DNA of 64,000 nt from Herbidospora yilanensis (GTDB lineage Bacteria; Actinomycetota; Actinomycetes; Streptosporangiales; Streptosporangiaceae): positions 1 to 64,000 of the forward strand of contig NZ_BBXE01000033.1 in NCBI RefSeq assembly GCF_001570565.1, in the 5' to 3' direction. The notes beneath the pieces are model-generated. The model was not told the DNA's origin and made no database searches. It saw nothing but the letters and a program-made list of their open reading frames with translations. This document shows, piece after piece, positions 40,978 to 49,719 of the stretch. How positions within the stretch are numbered: the stretch's first letter is position 1; each line of letters begins with the position of its first letter. The position numbers were made by a program, and so were the translations under genes.

Positions 40978-42762
40978 ATGCAACCGAAGGACCTGGCGAC
41001 CGACCGTCTGCTCACCGAACTGACCGTCTCCCCCGACGGCTCCCACGTCGCCGTCGTCGAACGCCGCGTCGTCGCGGGCCGCGAACGCCACCGTCTCCTG
41101 CTCGTCCCGACGGCCGGCGGCCCGCCCAGGGTGCTCACCGCCGAGGCCTCCGCACCGGCGTTCTCTCCTTCCGGTACGTCCATCGCCTACCTGCACAGGA
41201 ACCAGGTGTGTGTACGCCCCCTCGACGGCGGCCCCGCCCGCACGGTGACGTCGTTCAAACGGGGCGTCACCGAGTTCGCCTGGCTCGGCGAGAACCGCTT
41301 CGCCGTGCTGGCCCCCGACGAGCAGTCGCCCGTGATGCGCGGCGACGTCGCCCGGGTGATCCGCCGCCTCGACTGGCGCGAGGAGGGCCACGGGCTGCGG
41401 CTGTACCCGACCCACGTCCACGTGGTGGGCGACACGGTGGCACGCCTGACGAGTGGCGGCTGGTGGGCGTCGTGCCTGCGCGTCCACGGGGAGAAGATCG
41501 GCTTCATCGCCGACCGGGGCGACGACCGCGACCCCAACCCGCAGGTCCACGAGGTCACCCTGACCGGCGAGCTCACCCGGCGCACCGGCCTGACCGGCCC
41601 GGTGCTCCGCTTCACCTACACCGAGGACGGCGACGTCGTCGCGGTCGCGCCCCCGGCCCGCCGCCCCACCGACTGGGACCCGGAGACGGTCTGGCACGAG
41701 TCCGAGCCCCTCACCGCCCACCTGGACAGGTTCGCCGGCCAGGCCCCCACCACCGACGAACGCCTGACGGTCGTCTGCGACGACGGCCGAGAATACGCCC
41801 ACGACCTGAGGACCGGCCGCGACCTGACGCCACGCGAACGGGACCCGGTCGTGCACGCCCTCGCCGAAGGCGGCGGCGTCGTCTGCGCCATCGTGTCGTT
41901 CGGCGGCGCGGCCCGCCCCGACCTCTACCGCCTCGACCCGCTGACGCGGCTGATGCCCTCGGGCTCGGTCTGGCTCTCCCGCCACCCGGCCCCCGTCCGG
42001 CGGGAGCTCGACGTCGACGGGATTCAGGTCTTCCTGACGGCCCCGCCCGGCACCGACCTCGACACCGCCCGGGGCCTCCCGACGGTCCTGGCGCTGCACG
42101 GCGGCCCGGCCTGGGCCTGGCCCGTGGCCCCCGACTCCGACGCGCTGCTGCTGGCGTCGGCGGGCTACCTGGTCGTCCGCCCCAACATCCGGGGCTCGTT
42201 CCACCGGGGCCGCGCGTGGGGCGACGCGCTCGGCGCGAACTGGGGCGGCCCGGACGCCGACGACTGCCACACCGTCCTCGACCGCCTGACGGAGTCGGGC
42301 CTGGCCGGAAAGCTGGCCTGCTACGGCAACTCCTACGGCGGCTTCCTGGTCAACTGGCTCATCGGCACGAGCGACCGCTTCGCGGCGGCCATCAGCCAGA
42401 ACGGGGTGACGAACCAGGTGTCGGGCTTCGCCGCCTGCGACCTCGGAGCCGTCTACGACGTGGACTCGGGCCTGGGCGACACCTGGACGGAAGAGGGGGT
42501 GGACCACCTCTGGAAGATCAGCCCGCTGCGCAACGTGGCGAGCATCAGAACGCCGCTGCTGCTGTTGCAGGGGGAACAGGACTACCGCTGCCCGCCGTCG
42601 GACGCGGAACAGATGTTCGTCGCACTGCGACGGCTGAGGAGGGAGGTGGAATACATCCTCTATCCGGACTCGGGCCACTCGATGACCCACGACGCCCGCC
42701 TGGATCGACGCATCGACCGCTCAGAGAGAATGCTCCACTGGCTCAACCGCCACCTGCGTTAG
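40978..42762 (+). CDS. S9-family (prolyl oligopeptidase-type) serine peptidase
   Basis: A 594-residue protein. An N-terminal beta-propeller (VSPDGSHVAVVERR, SPSGTSIAYLHRN) is followed by the alpha/beta-hydrolase domain with LALHGGPAWAW, the nucleophile in CYGNSYGGFLVNW, Asp in LLLQGEQDYRCP and His in YPDSGHSMTHD. It cleaves oligopeptides, often after Pro or Ala. There is no signal peptide, so it is cytoplasmic. Divergent from the amidohydrolase operon and likely co-regulated, supplying it with peptides. ATG 40978. Confidence 0.92.
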   Translation: MQPKDLATDRLLTELTVSPDGSHVAVVERRVVAGRERHRLLLVPTAGGPPRVLTAEASAPAFSPSGTSIAYLHRNQVCVRPLDGGPARTVTSFKRGVTEFAWLGENRFAVLAPDEQSPVMRGDVARVIRRLDWREEGHGLRLYPTHVHVVGDTVARLTSGGWWASCLRVHGEKIGFIADRGDDRDPNPQVHEVTLTGELTRRTGLTGPVLRFTYTEDGDVVAVAPPARRPTDWDPETVWHESEPLTAHLDRFAGQAPTTDERLTVVCDDGREYAHDLRTGRDLTPRERDPVVHALAEGGGVVCAIVSFGGAARPDLYRLDPLTRLMPSGSVWLSRHPAPVRRELDVDGIQVFLTAPPGTDLDTARGLPTVLALHGGPAWAWPVAPDSDALLLASAGYLVVRPNIRGSFHRGRAWGDALGANWGGPDADDCHTVLDRLTESGLAGKLACYGNSYGGFLVNWLIGTSDRFAAAISQNGVTNQVSGFAACDLGAVYDVDSGLGDTWTEEGVDHLWKISPLRNVASIRTPLLLLQGEQDYRCPPSDAEQMFVALRRLRREVEYILYPDSGHSMTHDARLDRRIDRSERMLHWLNRHLR

Positions 42763-43610
42763 GCGAACAGCTCAGCGGCCTCGTCGACCACCGCGGCGCG
42801 CCTGACCCATGCGAGGATCTGCGCCGAGTCGGTGCACGCGGTCACCATGTCGCGCTGGCCCTCGTCGAGGGTCAGGCCGCGGGCGTCGATGATGGCGAGG
42901 AGCGACTTGATCTCACCCTGGGTCTCGCCGACTGCGACGCCTTCGCCGAAGTGTTCCCTGGCGAACGGGCTGAACACGGGCTTGGTCTTCACGACCTGCT
43001 CCAATCTGTGTTTGGCCGACTCGGCGGCGAAGTGGAACGCGTATTGATAGTAATACGCAGCGTGTTCGACGGGCAGGGCGTCGAACCCGTCGAGGATGTC
43101 CTCGGCCACCCCCGCGTCGGCGCCGTGGGCCATCAGTGAGAGCGTGGCGAGTTCGGGATTGTCGGCGACCTGCGCCCTGGTCACCAGGGGGATGTCGTCG
43201 GGCCCGATGGCCAGTGGCTCCACATAGAGGGTCTCGAGCCGGGTGGGCATGCGGGTGGCGGCCCATCGGGCGGTGCGCCGGTCAGGGCAGACGACCACCA
43301 CGTGGACGGGACAGTCGAGATGCAGCCACACCGCGGCCGCGTAGCGCGGCAGCTGGCGGGCCTTCGCCTCCGAAGGCTGGAGCTGCATCTCGACGATCAG
43401 CGCGGCGCAGGGCTCACGCTCGGGACCGAGCGTGAGCAGCAGGTCGGGACGGAGCTCCTTGGAGACGCGGTCGCTCAGTTCGAGCTGGTGTGCCCGGACG
43501 GGGAGACCGTCGGGCACCTCCAGCAGTTTGGCCCGCCTGACCAGGTCGAGGGCGAGCTGCGGCCGTTCTCGGAAGAGCTGGTTGAGTGAATCGTGTTGTG
43601 TTGTCGGCAC
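42759..43610 (-). CDS. Rpn/PD-(D/E)XK nuclease-like protein
   Basis: A 283-residue protein. Residues about 40-110 have the order of a PD-(D/E)XK nuclease: ELRPDLLLTL (Asp), then AALIVEMQLQ (E-x-Q), as in Rpn (YhgA-like) recombination-promoting nucleases and the related DUF4351-type group common in actinomycetes. The helical C-terminal half ends ILAWVRRAAVVDEAAELFA. Often present in many paralogous copies per genome. It overlaps the peptidase gene by 4 bp at the 3' end. Role not known. Confidence 0.65.
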   Translation of the reverse strand: MPTTQHDSLNQLFRERPQLALDLVRRAKLLEVPDGLPVRAHQLELSDRVSKELRPDLLLTLGPEREPCAALIVEMQLQPSEAKARQLPRYAAAVWLHLDCPVHVVVVCPDRRTARWAATRMPTRLETLYVEPLAIGPDDIPLVTRAQVADNPELATLSLMAHGADAGVAEDILDGFDALPVEHAAYYYQYAFHFAAESAKHRLEQVVKTKPVFSPFAREHFGEGVAVGETQGEIKSLLAIIDARGLTLDEGQRDMVTACTDSAQILAWVRRAAVVDEAAELFA

Positions 43611-43675
43611 ACGTCAGGACGTTACCGGCCGATTACCGTCCGCACACCCGTTTCAATAGAACAGCCGATCGAATC

Positions 43676-45208
43676 TCAGAGTGCCTGATAGTCAAACCAG
43701 GAAAAACGCGCCGAATTCGAGCTCTCCCGCCCCTCCGACGTCGCGTACAGGGCGATCATCGTGCCGATGAAGCCCCCCGCCACCGTCGAGCTCAGGATCC
43801 GGCCGTCGAGCGGCGGGCCCAGGGGGCGCCACTCGCCGGGTGAGAGGGCGTAGCGGGCCTGGTAGTCCTGGCCGTGGGCCTCGAAGCTCAGCCACACGCG
43901 GCCCCCGGTGGCGTCGGCCCACCCGGCGAGGGTGTCGACGCCTTCGGCGCGGTGGACGAGTTCGAGGCCGTCGGGGCGCAGGGACAGCCGGATGTGGAAG
44001 TCGTCGTTCTGGATCAGGGCCAGGCCGGCGTGCTCCCCCGCCCCGGGGGTGAAGGTGAGCTCGGTGTGGACGGCGAAGTCGATGTGGGCCTGCGGGCGGG
44101 CCACCAGGCTGGGGTTGCCGTGTTCGGTCAGGCCGGGCGGGCGCACCTTCAGGGTCAGGCCGTCGCCGACCGTCCAGAACGTCTCGCGTGGGGTGCGGAG
44201 GAACTGCCAGGCCGGGGCGAGCGAGTCGAAGTGGTCGCACGACGGGAGGGCCGGCCAGCGGTGCACCGGCAGCGCGGGGCCGGCGAAGTCGAGGGTGACC
44301 TGGTCGAAGACCGGCCATTCGTCTTCCCACGTCACGCGGGTGAGGAAGGTCTCCCGGCCCAGGTTGTACCCGTGTTCCCGCCGGAAGGCCGACATCTCCA
44401 GCGGGGTGGCGCCGGTGCCGCCGTAGGGGCGGGTGGCCAGCAGGACCGACCACCACTCGCCGTCGGGGGTCTCGACCAGGTCGGGGTGGCCCGTCGAGGT
44501 GATGGGGTGGCGCAGGCCCAGGTGGCGGTGGGTCAGCACGGGGTTGCGCGGGTTGCCGGCGTAGGGGCCGGTGACGGCGCGGGAGCGGGCCACCATGACC
44601 GCGTGGTCCTCGGCGGTGCCGCCCTCGGAGGTCAGCAGGTAGTACCAGCCGCCGGTCTTGTAGATGTGGGGGCCCTCGGCCCAGATGCCGCCGCGCAGGT
44701 GGGGCGTCCAGATGACGTGCTCGTCGCCGACGAGCTTCAGCGACGTCAGGTCGAGTTCGCGGAGCCAGATCTCGGTGTCGCCGTCGTAGTCCTTGTTCTC
44801 GCGCTCGCGGGTGCCGTGCATCCAGCAGTGGCCGTCGTCGTCGAAGAACAGGGAGGGGTCGAAGCCGCGTGTCTCGGGGAACCAGACCGGGTCGGTCCAC
44901 GGCCCCTCGGGGGAGGTGGCGGTGACCAGGAAGTTGCCGGCCGTCTCCATCAACGTCGTGATCATGTAGAAGACGCCGTCGTGGTGGCGGATGGTCGGGG
45001 CGAAGATGCCCGCCGACGGCTTGAGGCCGTCGAGGTCCAGGTCGTGGCACACGTGGCCGAGTTGCCGCCAGTGCGTCAGATCCCTGCTGTGGAAGATCGG
45101 GACGCCGGGGAACCACTCGAACGACGAGGTCACCAGGTAGTAGTCGTCGCCGACGCGGCAGATCGAGGGGTCGGGGTGGAAGCCGGACAGAACGGGATTG
45201 GTGGACAC
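43676..45208 (-). CDS. GH43 beta-xylosidase / arabinofuranosidase
   Basis: A 510-residue protein with a GTG start (MSTNPVLSGFHPDPSICRVG). The five-bladed propeller has the catalytic base Asp in GFHPDPSICR, the pKa-modulating Asp in FDPSLFFDDDG and the acid Glu in IWAEGPHIYK. Residues about 320-510 form the beta-xylosidase C-terminal concanavalin-like domain. No signal peptide, so it acts on imported xylo-oligosaccharides. It lies after the xylanase gene but is separated by a strong stem-loop. Confidence 0.93.
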   Translation of the reverse strand: MSTNPVLSGFHPDPSICRVGDDYYLVTSSFEWFPGVPIFHSRDLTHWRQLGHVCHDLDLDGLKPSAGIFAPTIRHHDGVFYMITTLMETAGNFLVTATSPEGPWTDPVWFPETRGFDPSLFFDDDGHCWMHGTRERENKDYDGDTEIWLRELDLTSLKLVGDEHVIWTPHLRGGIWAEGPHIYKTGGWYYLLTSEGGTAEDHAVMVARSRAVTGPYAGNPRNPVLTHRHLGLRHPITSTGHPDLVETPDGEWWSVLLATRPYGGTGATPLEMSAFRREHGYNLGRETFLTRVTWEDEWPVFDQVTLDFAGPALPVHRWPALPSCDHFDSLAPAWQFLRTPRETFWTVGDGLTLKVRPPGLTEHGNPSLVARPQAHIDFAVHTELTFTPGAGEHAGLALIQNDDFHIRLSLRPDGLELVHRAEGVDTLAGWADATGGRVWLSFEAHGQDYQARYALSPGEWRPLGPPLDGRILSSTVAGGFIGTMIALYATSEGRESSNSARFSWFDYQAL

Positions 45209-45231
45209 CGGCGGGAGCCTCCGGGCTGAGT

Positions 45232-45273
45232 GGCGCCGGGCCCCGCACGCTGCGGAAGGCGGGGCCCGGCGCC
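45232..45273 (-). terminator. 15-bp perfect stem-loop between the xylanase and GH43 genes
   Basis: GGCGCCGGGCCCCGC at 45232-45246 pairs perfectly with 45259-45273; the loop is 12 bases. It starts 21 bases after the GH10 stop and ends 24 bases before the GH43 start. It is probably a terminator or mRNA-stabilising hairpin that lowers GH43 expression relative to GH5-GH10. Confidence 0.75.
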
Positions 45274-45293
45274 AGAACCTATTGGACCATGCA

Positions 45294-48176
45294 CTACTTA
45301 CCGAGCCGTAGCACTCCCCATCGCGCCGTGGACAGATAGCTCTGTCCGGTCGGGTCGTGCCAGGTGACCGCCGCGGTACGAGCCGCGCCGGTGGCGTCGT
45401 TGATCTGCACGTCGAAGCCGAGGACCCGGTCGCGGGACAGGGTCACCGTGGGCAGCTTGATCGCCGCCTCGACGATGTAACCGGTGGAGGTGCGCGAGAC
45501 GGCGCTGGTCAGGTTGCCGCGGATCGCGAAGGCGTCGAAGGTGCCGCCGATCGACTCGGCGCCGGTGAAGGAGATCCGGTACTGGCCGTCGTCGTCGTCG
45601 TAACCCTTGGTCTTGTTGTTCCCGGGGTCGACGAAGATCTCGACGCTGTCCTCCTCCCACGGGTTCGGCGACTCCTCGCTGAGGACGGGGTCGGTGACCT
45701 TCGCCAGGACGTACAGGACACCCGAAGGCGACCACAACGCCCGGATCTTGGCCGTCGCGCCCGACGTGCCCTCGATCCAGGTGCCGGTGCCGACCGGGGT
45801 GGCCTTGTTCCAGACCGCCTCGGCGACGCCGTCGACCACCGGGGTCTCCTTCGGCGCGGTGAACTCCTTCACCTCGGGGACGAACGTCAGGGTCCCGCTG
45901 TAGACCGCGTCGGGGCCGGTGCTGACGTCGTCGGCCACCAGGTCCAGGGACGTGGCGCTCCCTGAGGGCAGCAGGGCCTCCGCCTGCCAGCCTCTGTCGG
46001 TCTTCCTGGTGTGCGCCTTGAAGCCCTGGGCGTGGGTGCCGCCGCGCTGGATCCGGTACGTCGCCGGCCCGACCTTGAGCGACAGCGAGTCGGTGCCGTC
46101 GTCGGTCGCGTCGGTGACGTCGGCGAAGACGTACACGCCCGAAGGGGCCTTTCGCAGTTGGAAGGAGGCCGACACGGACCCGACCCGGGCCACGGGCTGG
46201 TCCGGCTGCCGGTCCCACTGCTCGTCGCGCCTGCCGTCGACGGTCACCGTGCCGGCGGGCACGGTCAGGGAGAGCCGGGCGGCGGGCAGCCGCGACGGGT
46301 CGGCGACGCCCCAGAACGCGGGCTTGGCCTGGAGTTCGTCGTCGAAGGGCAGCGGCGCGTTGACGCGGTTGATCGGGAAGGTCGACAACCAGGTCTCGTC
46401 GTCGGCCACGCCCCAGATGGTCACCGACGACAATTTGGCGGCCTGACGGCGGAAGACGTCGAAGATCTCCTTGTAGCGGTGACCCTGCCGGGCGAGGACC
46501 TCGGCGGGCACGGTCGGGTAGGTCGACACGAAGTCGGTGTAGACCGACACGTCGAGCTCGGTGACCTGCTGCTCCACGCCCAGCGTCGCGAAGCGTTCGA
46601 TCGAGTCCTCGATCTGGTAGGCGGGCGGCTGCTCGATGTTGACGTGGAGCTGGTGGCCGACGGCGTCGATCGGCACGCCCTCGTCGCGGAGCCGCTTGAC
46701 GACCTTGTACATCGCCTCCCGCTTGCGCGGGAACTCGGTGTTGTAGTCGTTGAACACCAGCGTCGCGGCGGGGTCGACCTCCCGGGCGACCCGGAACGCG
46801 GTCCGGATGTAGTCGAGGCCGGTGATCTCGAACCACGGCGAGCGGCGCAGGCCGTCGGGCTGGTTCTCGTCGATGACCTCATTGACGACGTCCCACGTGC
46901 CGATGCGGCCCTTGTAGCGGCCCATCACGGCGCGGATGTGGTTCTCGATGCGCTGGAGCAGGACCTCCTTGGTCGCGCCCTCGAAGACCCACGCGGGGGT
47001 CTGGCTGTGCCAGACGAGGGTGTGGCCGCGGAACTCCAGCCCGTTGCCGGTGGCGAAGTCGACCAGGGCGTCGCCCTCGTCGAAGGTGAACCGGCCCTCC
47101 TCGGGTTCGGTCGCGTCCCACTTCAGCGCGTTGCCGGGGGTGACGCTCCCGTAGTGCTTGCCGATGAGCCCGGCGTGCTCCCCGAGGGTGGCGCCCCGGT
47201 AGAAGGCCGCGCCGAGCGTGAAGGGCACGGTGTCCTTGAGCGAGGGGATGTCGGTCTGGATGGGCTTCGGCTCGACGTACTCCAGCGTGAAGTCGTCGAT
47301 CTCGAACGGCAGGGCGCCCTCCCCGGACTCGACGTAGACGCTCAGGAAGTCGACGTCGTGGGCGAGGGTGTAGGTGCCGCTCAGCCGGGTCCAGCCGGTG
47401 ACGGACGCGGGGGCCGCGACGCGCTCGTAGGAGGGCGTGCCGTTCTGCCGCCGCTCGACCGACAGGCCGAGCGACTGCGCCTCGGCGCTGCGGACCCAGA
47501 CCGAGAGGGTGTACTTCGACCCCTTGGCCATCTTGCCCAGCACGTTCAGCGAAGGCCCGTCCCAGGAGGCCTGCCGGTCGGTGACGGCGAGTCCGAAGTT
47601 CCCGGCGCGGGCGGCCGGACCCGACGCGGTGAGCGTCGCCCCGCCGCGCGGGTTCCAGCCCTGCGCGGTCCCCGTCTCGAAGTCGGTGGACAGGCCCGAC
47701 CGCGTGGGGTCGCCGTCCGACGTGATGACGATGTCGTCGACCGTGAACTCGGCCGTCGCGTCGGAGCTCTCGAAGTAGAGGTTCAGGGCGGAGTCGGCGG
47801 CGTAGCCGTACGACCCGGACAACTCGGTGAACTCCCCGGGGGCGGACGTCGCCGCGCCGACCCGCTCCCAGGTCGTCGAGCCGCCCGCCGGGGTGCGCTC
47901 GACGGTAAGCGCGACCGCCCCCGAGACGCGGGCGGTCACGTTGTAGGTGACCCCCTTCTCGAAGGGCGGGGTGATCTGGGCGCCCATCCAGTTCTGGGTC
48001 CGCCCGGTGACGCGCAACGCGCCGGCGGAGGTGTCCAGGACGACCCCGTCGCCCCGGGGGCCCCAGCCCTGGGCCCCGGAGGAGAAGTCGTAGGCGGCGA
48101 TGGTGGTGACATCCGCCCTGGCCGGGACGGCCAGGCATAACAGGACGAGCAGTACGGCCGTCGCGGCTCGGAACAT
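45294..48176 (-). CDS. Secreted GH10 endo-1,4-beta-xylanase with CBM4/9/22- and CBM9-type modules
   Basis: A 960-residue protein. Signal peptide at residues 1-22 (FRAATAVLLVLLCLAVPARA). Two N-terminal carbohydrate-binding modules (about 25-155 and 160-305) resemble CBM4/9/22. The GH10 barrel spans about 310-640, with acid/base Glu in TWDVVNEV and nucleophile Glu in VTELDVSVY. Two CBM9-like modules follow (about 655-770 and 780-958). It cuts the xylan backbone outside the cell. The gene starts 15 bp after the GH5 gene, sharing its operator-bearing promoter. Confidence 0.95.
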   Translation of the reverse strand: MFRAATAVLLVLLCLAVPARADVTTIAAYDFSSGAQGWGPRGDGVVLDTSAGALRVTGRTQNWMGAQITPPFEKGVTYNVTARVSGAVALTVERTPAGGSTTWERVGAATSAPGEFTELSGSYGYAADSALNLYFESSDATAEFTVDDIVITSDGDPTRSGLSTDFETGTAQGWNPRGGATLTASGPAARAGNFGLAVTDRQASWDGPSLNVLGKMAKGSKYTLSVWVRSAEAQSLGLSVERRQNGTPSYERVAAPASVTGWTRLSGTYTLAHDVDFLSVYVESGEGALPFEIDDFTLEYVEPKPIQTDIPSLKDTVPFTLGAAFYRGATLGEHAGLIGKHYGSVTPGNALKWDATEPEEGRFTFDEGDALVDFATGNGLEFRGHTLVWHSQTPAWVFEGATKEVLLQRIENHIRAVMGRYKGRIGTWDVVNEVIDENQPDGLRRSPWFEITGLDYIRTAFRVAREVDPAATLVFNDYNTEFPRKREAMYKVVKRLRDEGVPIDAVGHQLHVNIEQPPAYQIEDSIERFATLGVEQQVTELDVSVYTDFVSTYPTVPAEVLARQGHRYKEIFDVFRRQAAKLSSVTIWGVADDETWLSTFPINRVNAPLPFDDELQAKPAFWGVADPSRLPAARLSLTVPAGTVTVDGRRDEQWDRQPDQPVARVGSVSASFQLRKAPSGVYVFADVTDATDDGTDSLSLKVGPATYRIQRGGTHAQGFKAHTRKTDRGWQAEALLPSGSATSLDLVADDVSTGPDAVYSGTLTFVPEVKEFTAPKETPVVDGVAEAVWNKATPVGTGTWIEGTSGATAKIRALWSPSGVLYVLAKVTDPVLSEESPNPWEEDSVEIFVDPGNNKTKGYDDDDGQYRISFTGAESIGGTFDAFAIRGNLTSAVSRTSTGYIVEAAIKLPTVTLSRDRVLGFDVQINDATGAARTAAVTWHDPTGQSYLSTARWGVLRLGK

Positions 48177-48191
48177 GGGGGGTGTCTTCTC

Positions 48192-49562
48192 CTAGTGCAG
48201 GTTCTCGTGGAGCAGGTCGAGCAGCGGCTGACGCCGGGCGCACGACGCGAGGGCGAAGGAGTCGGCCAGGGCCAGCAGTTCCTCGTCGGAACGGCCGCGG
48301 AACACCTCGGCGTACTCGGGGACGAGGGCCTGGGCGATCATGATGTGCCGGATGAGGTCGTCGATCTGGTAGCGCGCGCCCCAGGGGTAGGGGTCCCAGG
48401 AGGGGAACTCCGCCTCCATGAACCGGTGCAGCGGGGCGAGCTCGCCGGCCATCTCCTCCATCGTCGAACCCCACCGGTCGGCCCCGAGACGGCCCTTCTT
48501 GGCGATGAAGTCGCCGAAGACTCCGATGTAAGGTTCACCGGCCGTGACGAGTCCCTGGAGACCGACGTCCTTGTACGTCCACAACGACCACCCCGCCGAA
48601 TGCGCGTCGAAGATCTCAAGCTGGTCGCGGAGGATCTGGTAGCGCTGCGCGTCGACCCCGGCGTCGCCGGTGTAGACGGGGCCGAACTCGCCCACCCAGA
48701 TGGGCGTGCCGGTCTCCCGCTGGAACACCGTGCGCTTCTCGAAGGTGGCCTCCAGGGTCGAGCGGTCGACCCATTCGCCGCGGGTCTCGCCGGGGTAGGG
48801 GCCGCCGTGCGCGAACCCGGCCAGGGCGTAGTCGTGGCAGACGAAGACCGTGTTCTCGTACACCTCCCGGAAGATCGAGAAGTCGGTCGAGTAGGTGTTG
48901 CCGTCGAGGAACAGCACGTGGCCGGGGTCGACCGCGCGGATCGCCTTGACCAGGCGGTCGTAGAAGGGGCCGACGACGCGGCCGTGCACGTCGCCGGGCT
49001 CGTTGATGGGGTTGTAGCCCGCCACCCACGGGTTGTCCTTGTAGCGGTCGGCCATGACCTCCCACAGGTGCACCGCGCGGTCCTGGAACTGGCGGTAGCG
49101 CCAGAAGGAGGCGATGTGGGTGGGGTTGTCGGAGTGCCAGTGCTGGTTCTGCGCGCCGGGCAGGGCGTGCAGGTCGATGACGCTGTAGATGCCGCGTTCG
49201 CCGAGCAGGCCGATGACGCGGTCGAGGTGGCGGAAGCCGTGTTCGATGATCTCGAACGGGCGGTCGTCCGACTCGAAGTGGTGGTAGTTGACCGGGATCC
49301 GGACGCAGTTCATGCCCAGGTCCCGTAAGAGGTCGGCGTCCTCAGGGCCGAAGAACGAGGTCAGCAGGCGGTCGAAGAACAGCTCCGAGCGCTCCTCACC
49401 GAGCACCTCCCGGACGGCCGACCGCATGGTCGACTCGTTGGCGGAGTAGCCGGTGATGAAGTTCTCCATGTTGAGCCAGCCGCCGAGCCCGACGCCACGA
49501 AGGCGCACCGGACGCCCGGACGGGTCGACGAGGTGAGATCCGGACACGCGCAGGTCGGGCAT
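48192..49562 (-). CDS. GH5-family glycoside hydrolase
   Basis: A 456-residue protein starting at ATG 49562 (MPDLRVSGSHLVD) with GGGGAA just upstream. GH5 features are RLRGVGLGGWLNMENF, acid/base Glu in YNPINEPGD and nucleophile Glu in IWVGEFGPVY. It lacks a signal peptide and is therefore cytoplasmic. The specificity within GH5 (beta-glucosidase, mannosidase or exo-glucanase) is not clear. First in the unit with the xylanase, downstream of two CGAAA/TTTCG-type elements. A 5' extension to 49616 is open but lacks signs of coding. Confidence 0.9.
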   Translation of the reverse strand: MPDLRVSGSHLVDPSGRPVRLRGVGLGGWLNMENFITGYSANESTMRSAVREVLGEERSELFFDRLLTSFFGPEDADLLRDLGMNCVRIPVNYHHFESDDRPFEIIEHGFRHLDRVIGLLGERGIYSVIDLHALPGAQNQHWHSDNPTHIASFWRYRQFQDRAVHLWEVMADRYKDNPWVAGYNPINEPGDVHGRVVGPFYDRLVKAIRAVDPGHVLFLDGNTYSTDFSIFREVYENTVFVCHDYALAGFAHGGPYPGETRGEWVDRSTLEATFEKRTVFQRETGTPIWVGEFGPVYTGDAGVDAQRYQILRDQLEIFDAHSAGWSLWTYKDVGLQGLVTAGEPYIGVFGDFIAKKGRLGADRWGSTMEEMAGELAPLHRFMEAEFPSWDPYPWGARYQIDDLIRHIMIAQALVPEYAEVFRGRSDEELLALADSFALASCARRQPLLDLLHENLH

Positions 49563-49572
49563 CGCTTCCCCT

Positions 49573-49602
49573 TGAAAGTTTCGGAGTGTTACCGAATATT
49601 TC
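49573..49602. promoter_or_regulatory. Two LacI-type operator-like elements upstream of the GH5-GH10 unit
   Basis: Within 40 bases upstream of the GH5 start lie TTGAAAGTTTCGG (minus strand CCGAAACTTTCAA) and CCGAATATTTCG (CGAA-N3-TTCG). Both are close to the perfect palindrome in front of the lacI gene. CGAA/TTCG inverted repeats are known at xylanase and xylosidase promoters of streptomycetes. Confidence 0.6.
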
Positions 49603-49649
49603 GCAAGCCGCAGCATAGATATCCAGCTCGCGGACCGTCAACAAAGAGC

Positions 49650-49663
49650 TGGGAGCGCTACCA
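49650..49663. promoter_or_regulatory. CebR-like box TGGGAGCGCTACCA
   Basis: This differs from the known cello-oligosaccharide regulator site TGGGAGCGCTCCCA by one base. It sits between the GH5 gene and lacI. A second sugar regulator, such as a CebR homologue elsewhere, may act on this divergent promoter region. Confidence 0.55.
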
Positions 49664-49687
49664 CCGGGAATGACACCCCAGGTACGC

Positions 49688-49709
49688 GTATCCGAAACCT
49701 TTCGGATAC
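49688..49709. promoter_or_regulatory. Perfect 22-bp LacI-type operator in front of lacI
   Basis: GTATCCGAAA-CC-TTTCGGATAC has 10-bp perfect arms with a 2-bp spacer, ending 10 bp before the lacI ATG. It is the strongest palindrome in the region and probably the autoregulatory site of the regulator. Confidence 0.8.
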
Positions 49710-49719
49710 ACTTCCGGCC

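Noticed and set aside
46011-48140. A 709-residue plus-strand frame opposite the xylanase gene
   Set aside because: Antisense shadow; the xylanase on the minus strand has catalytic motifs and binding modules.
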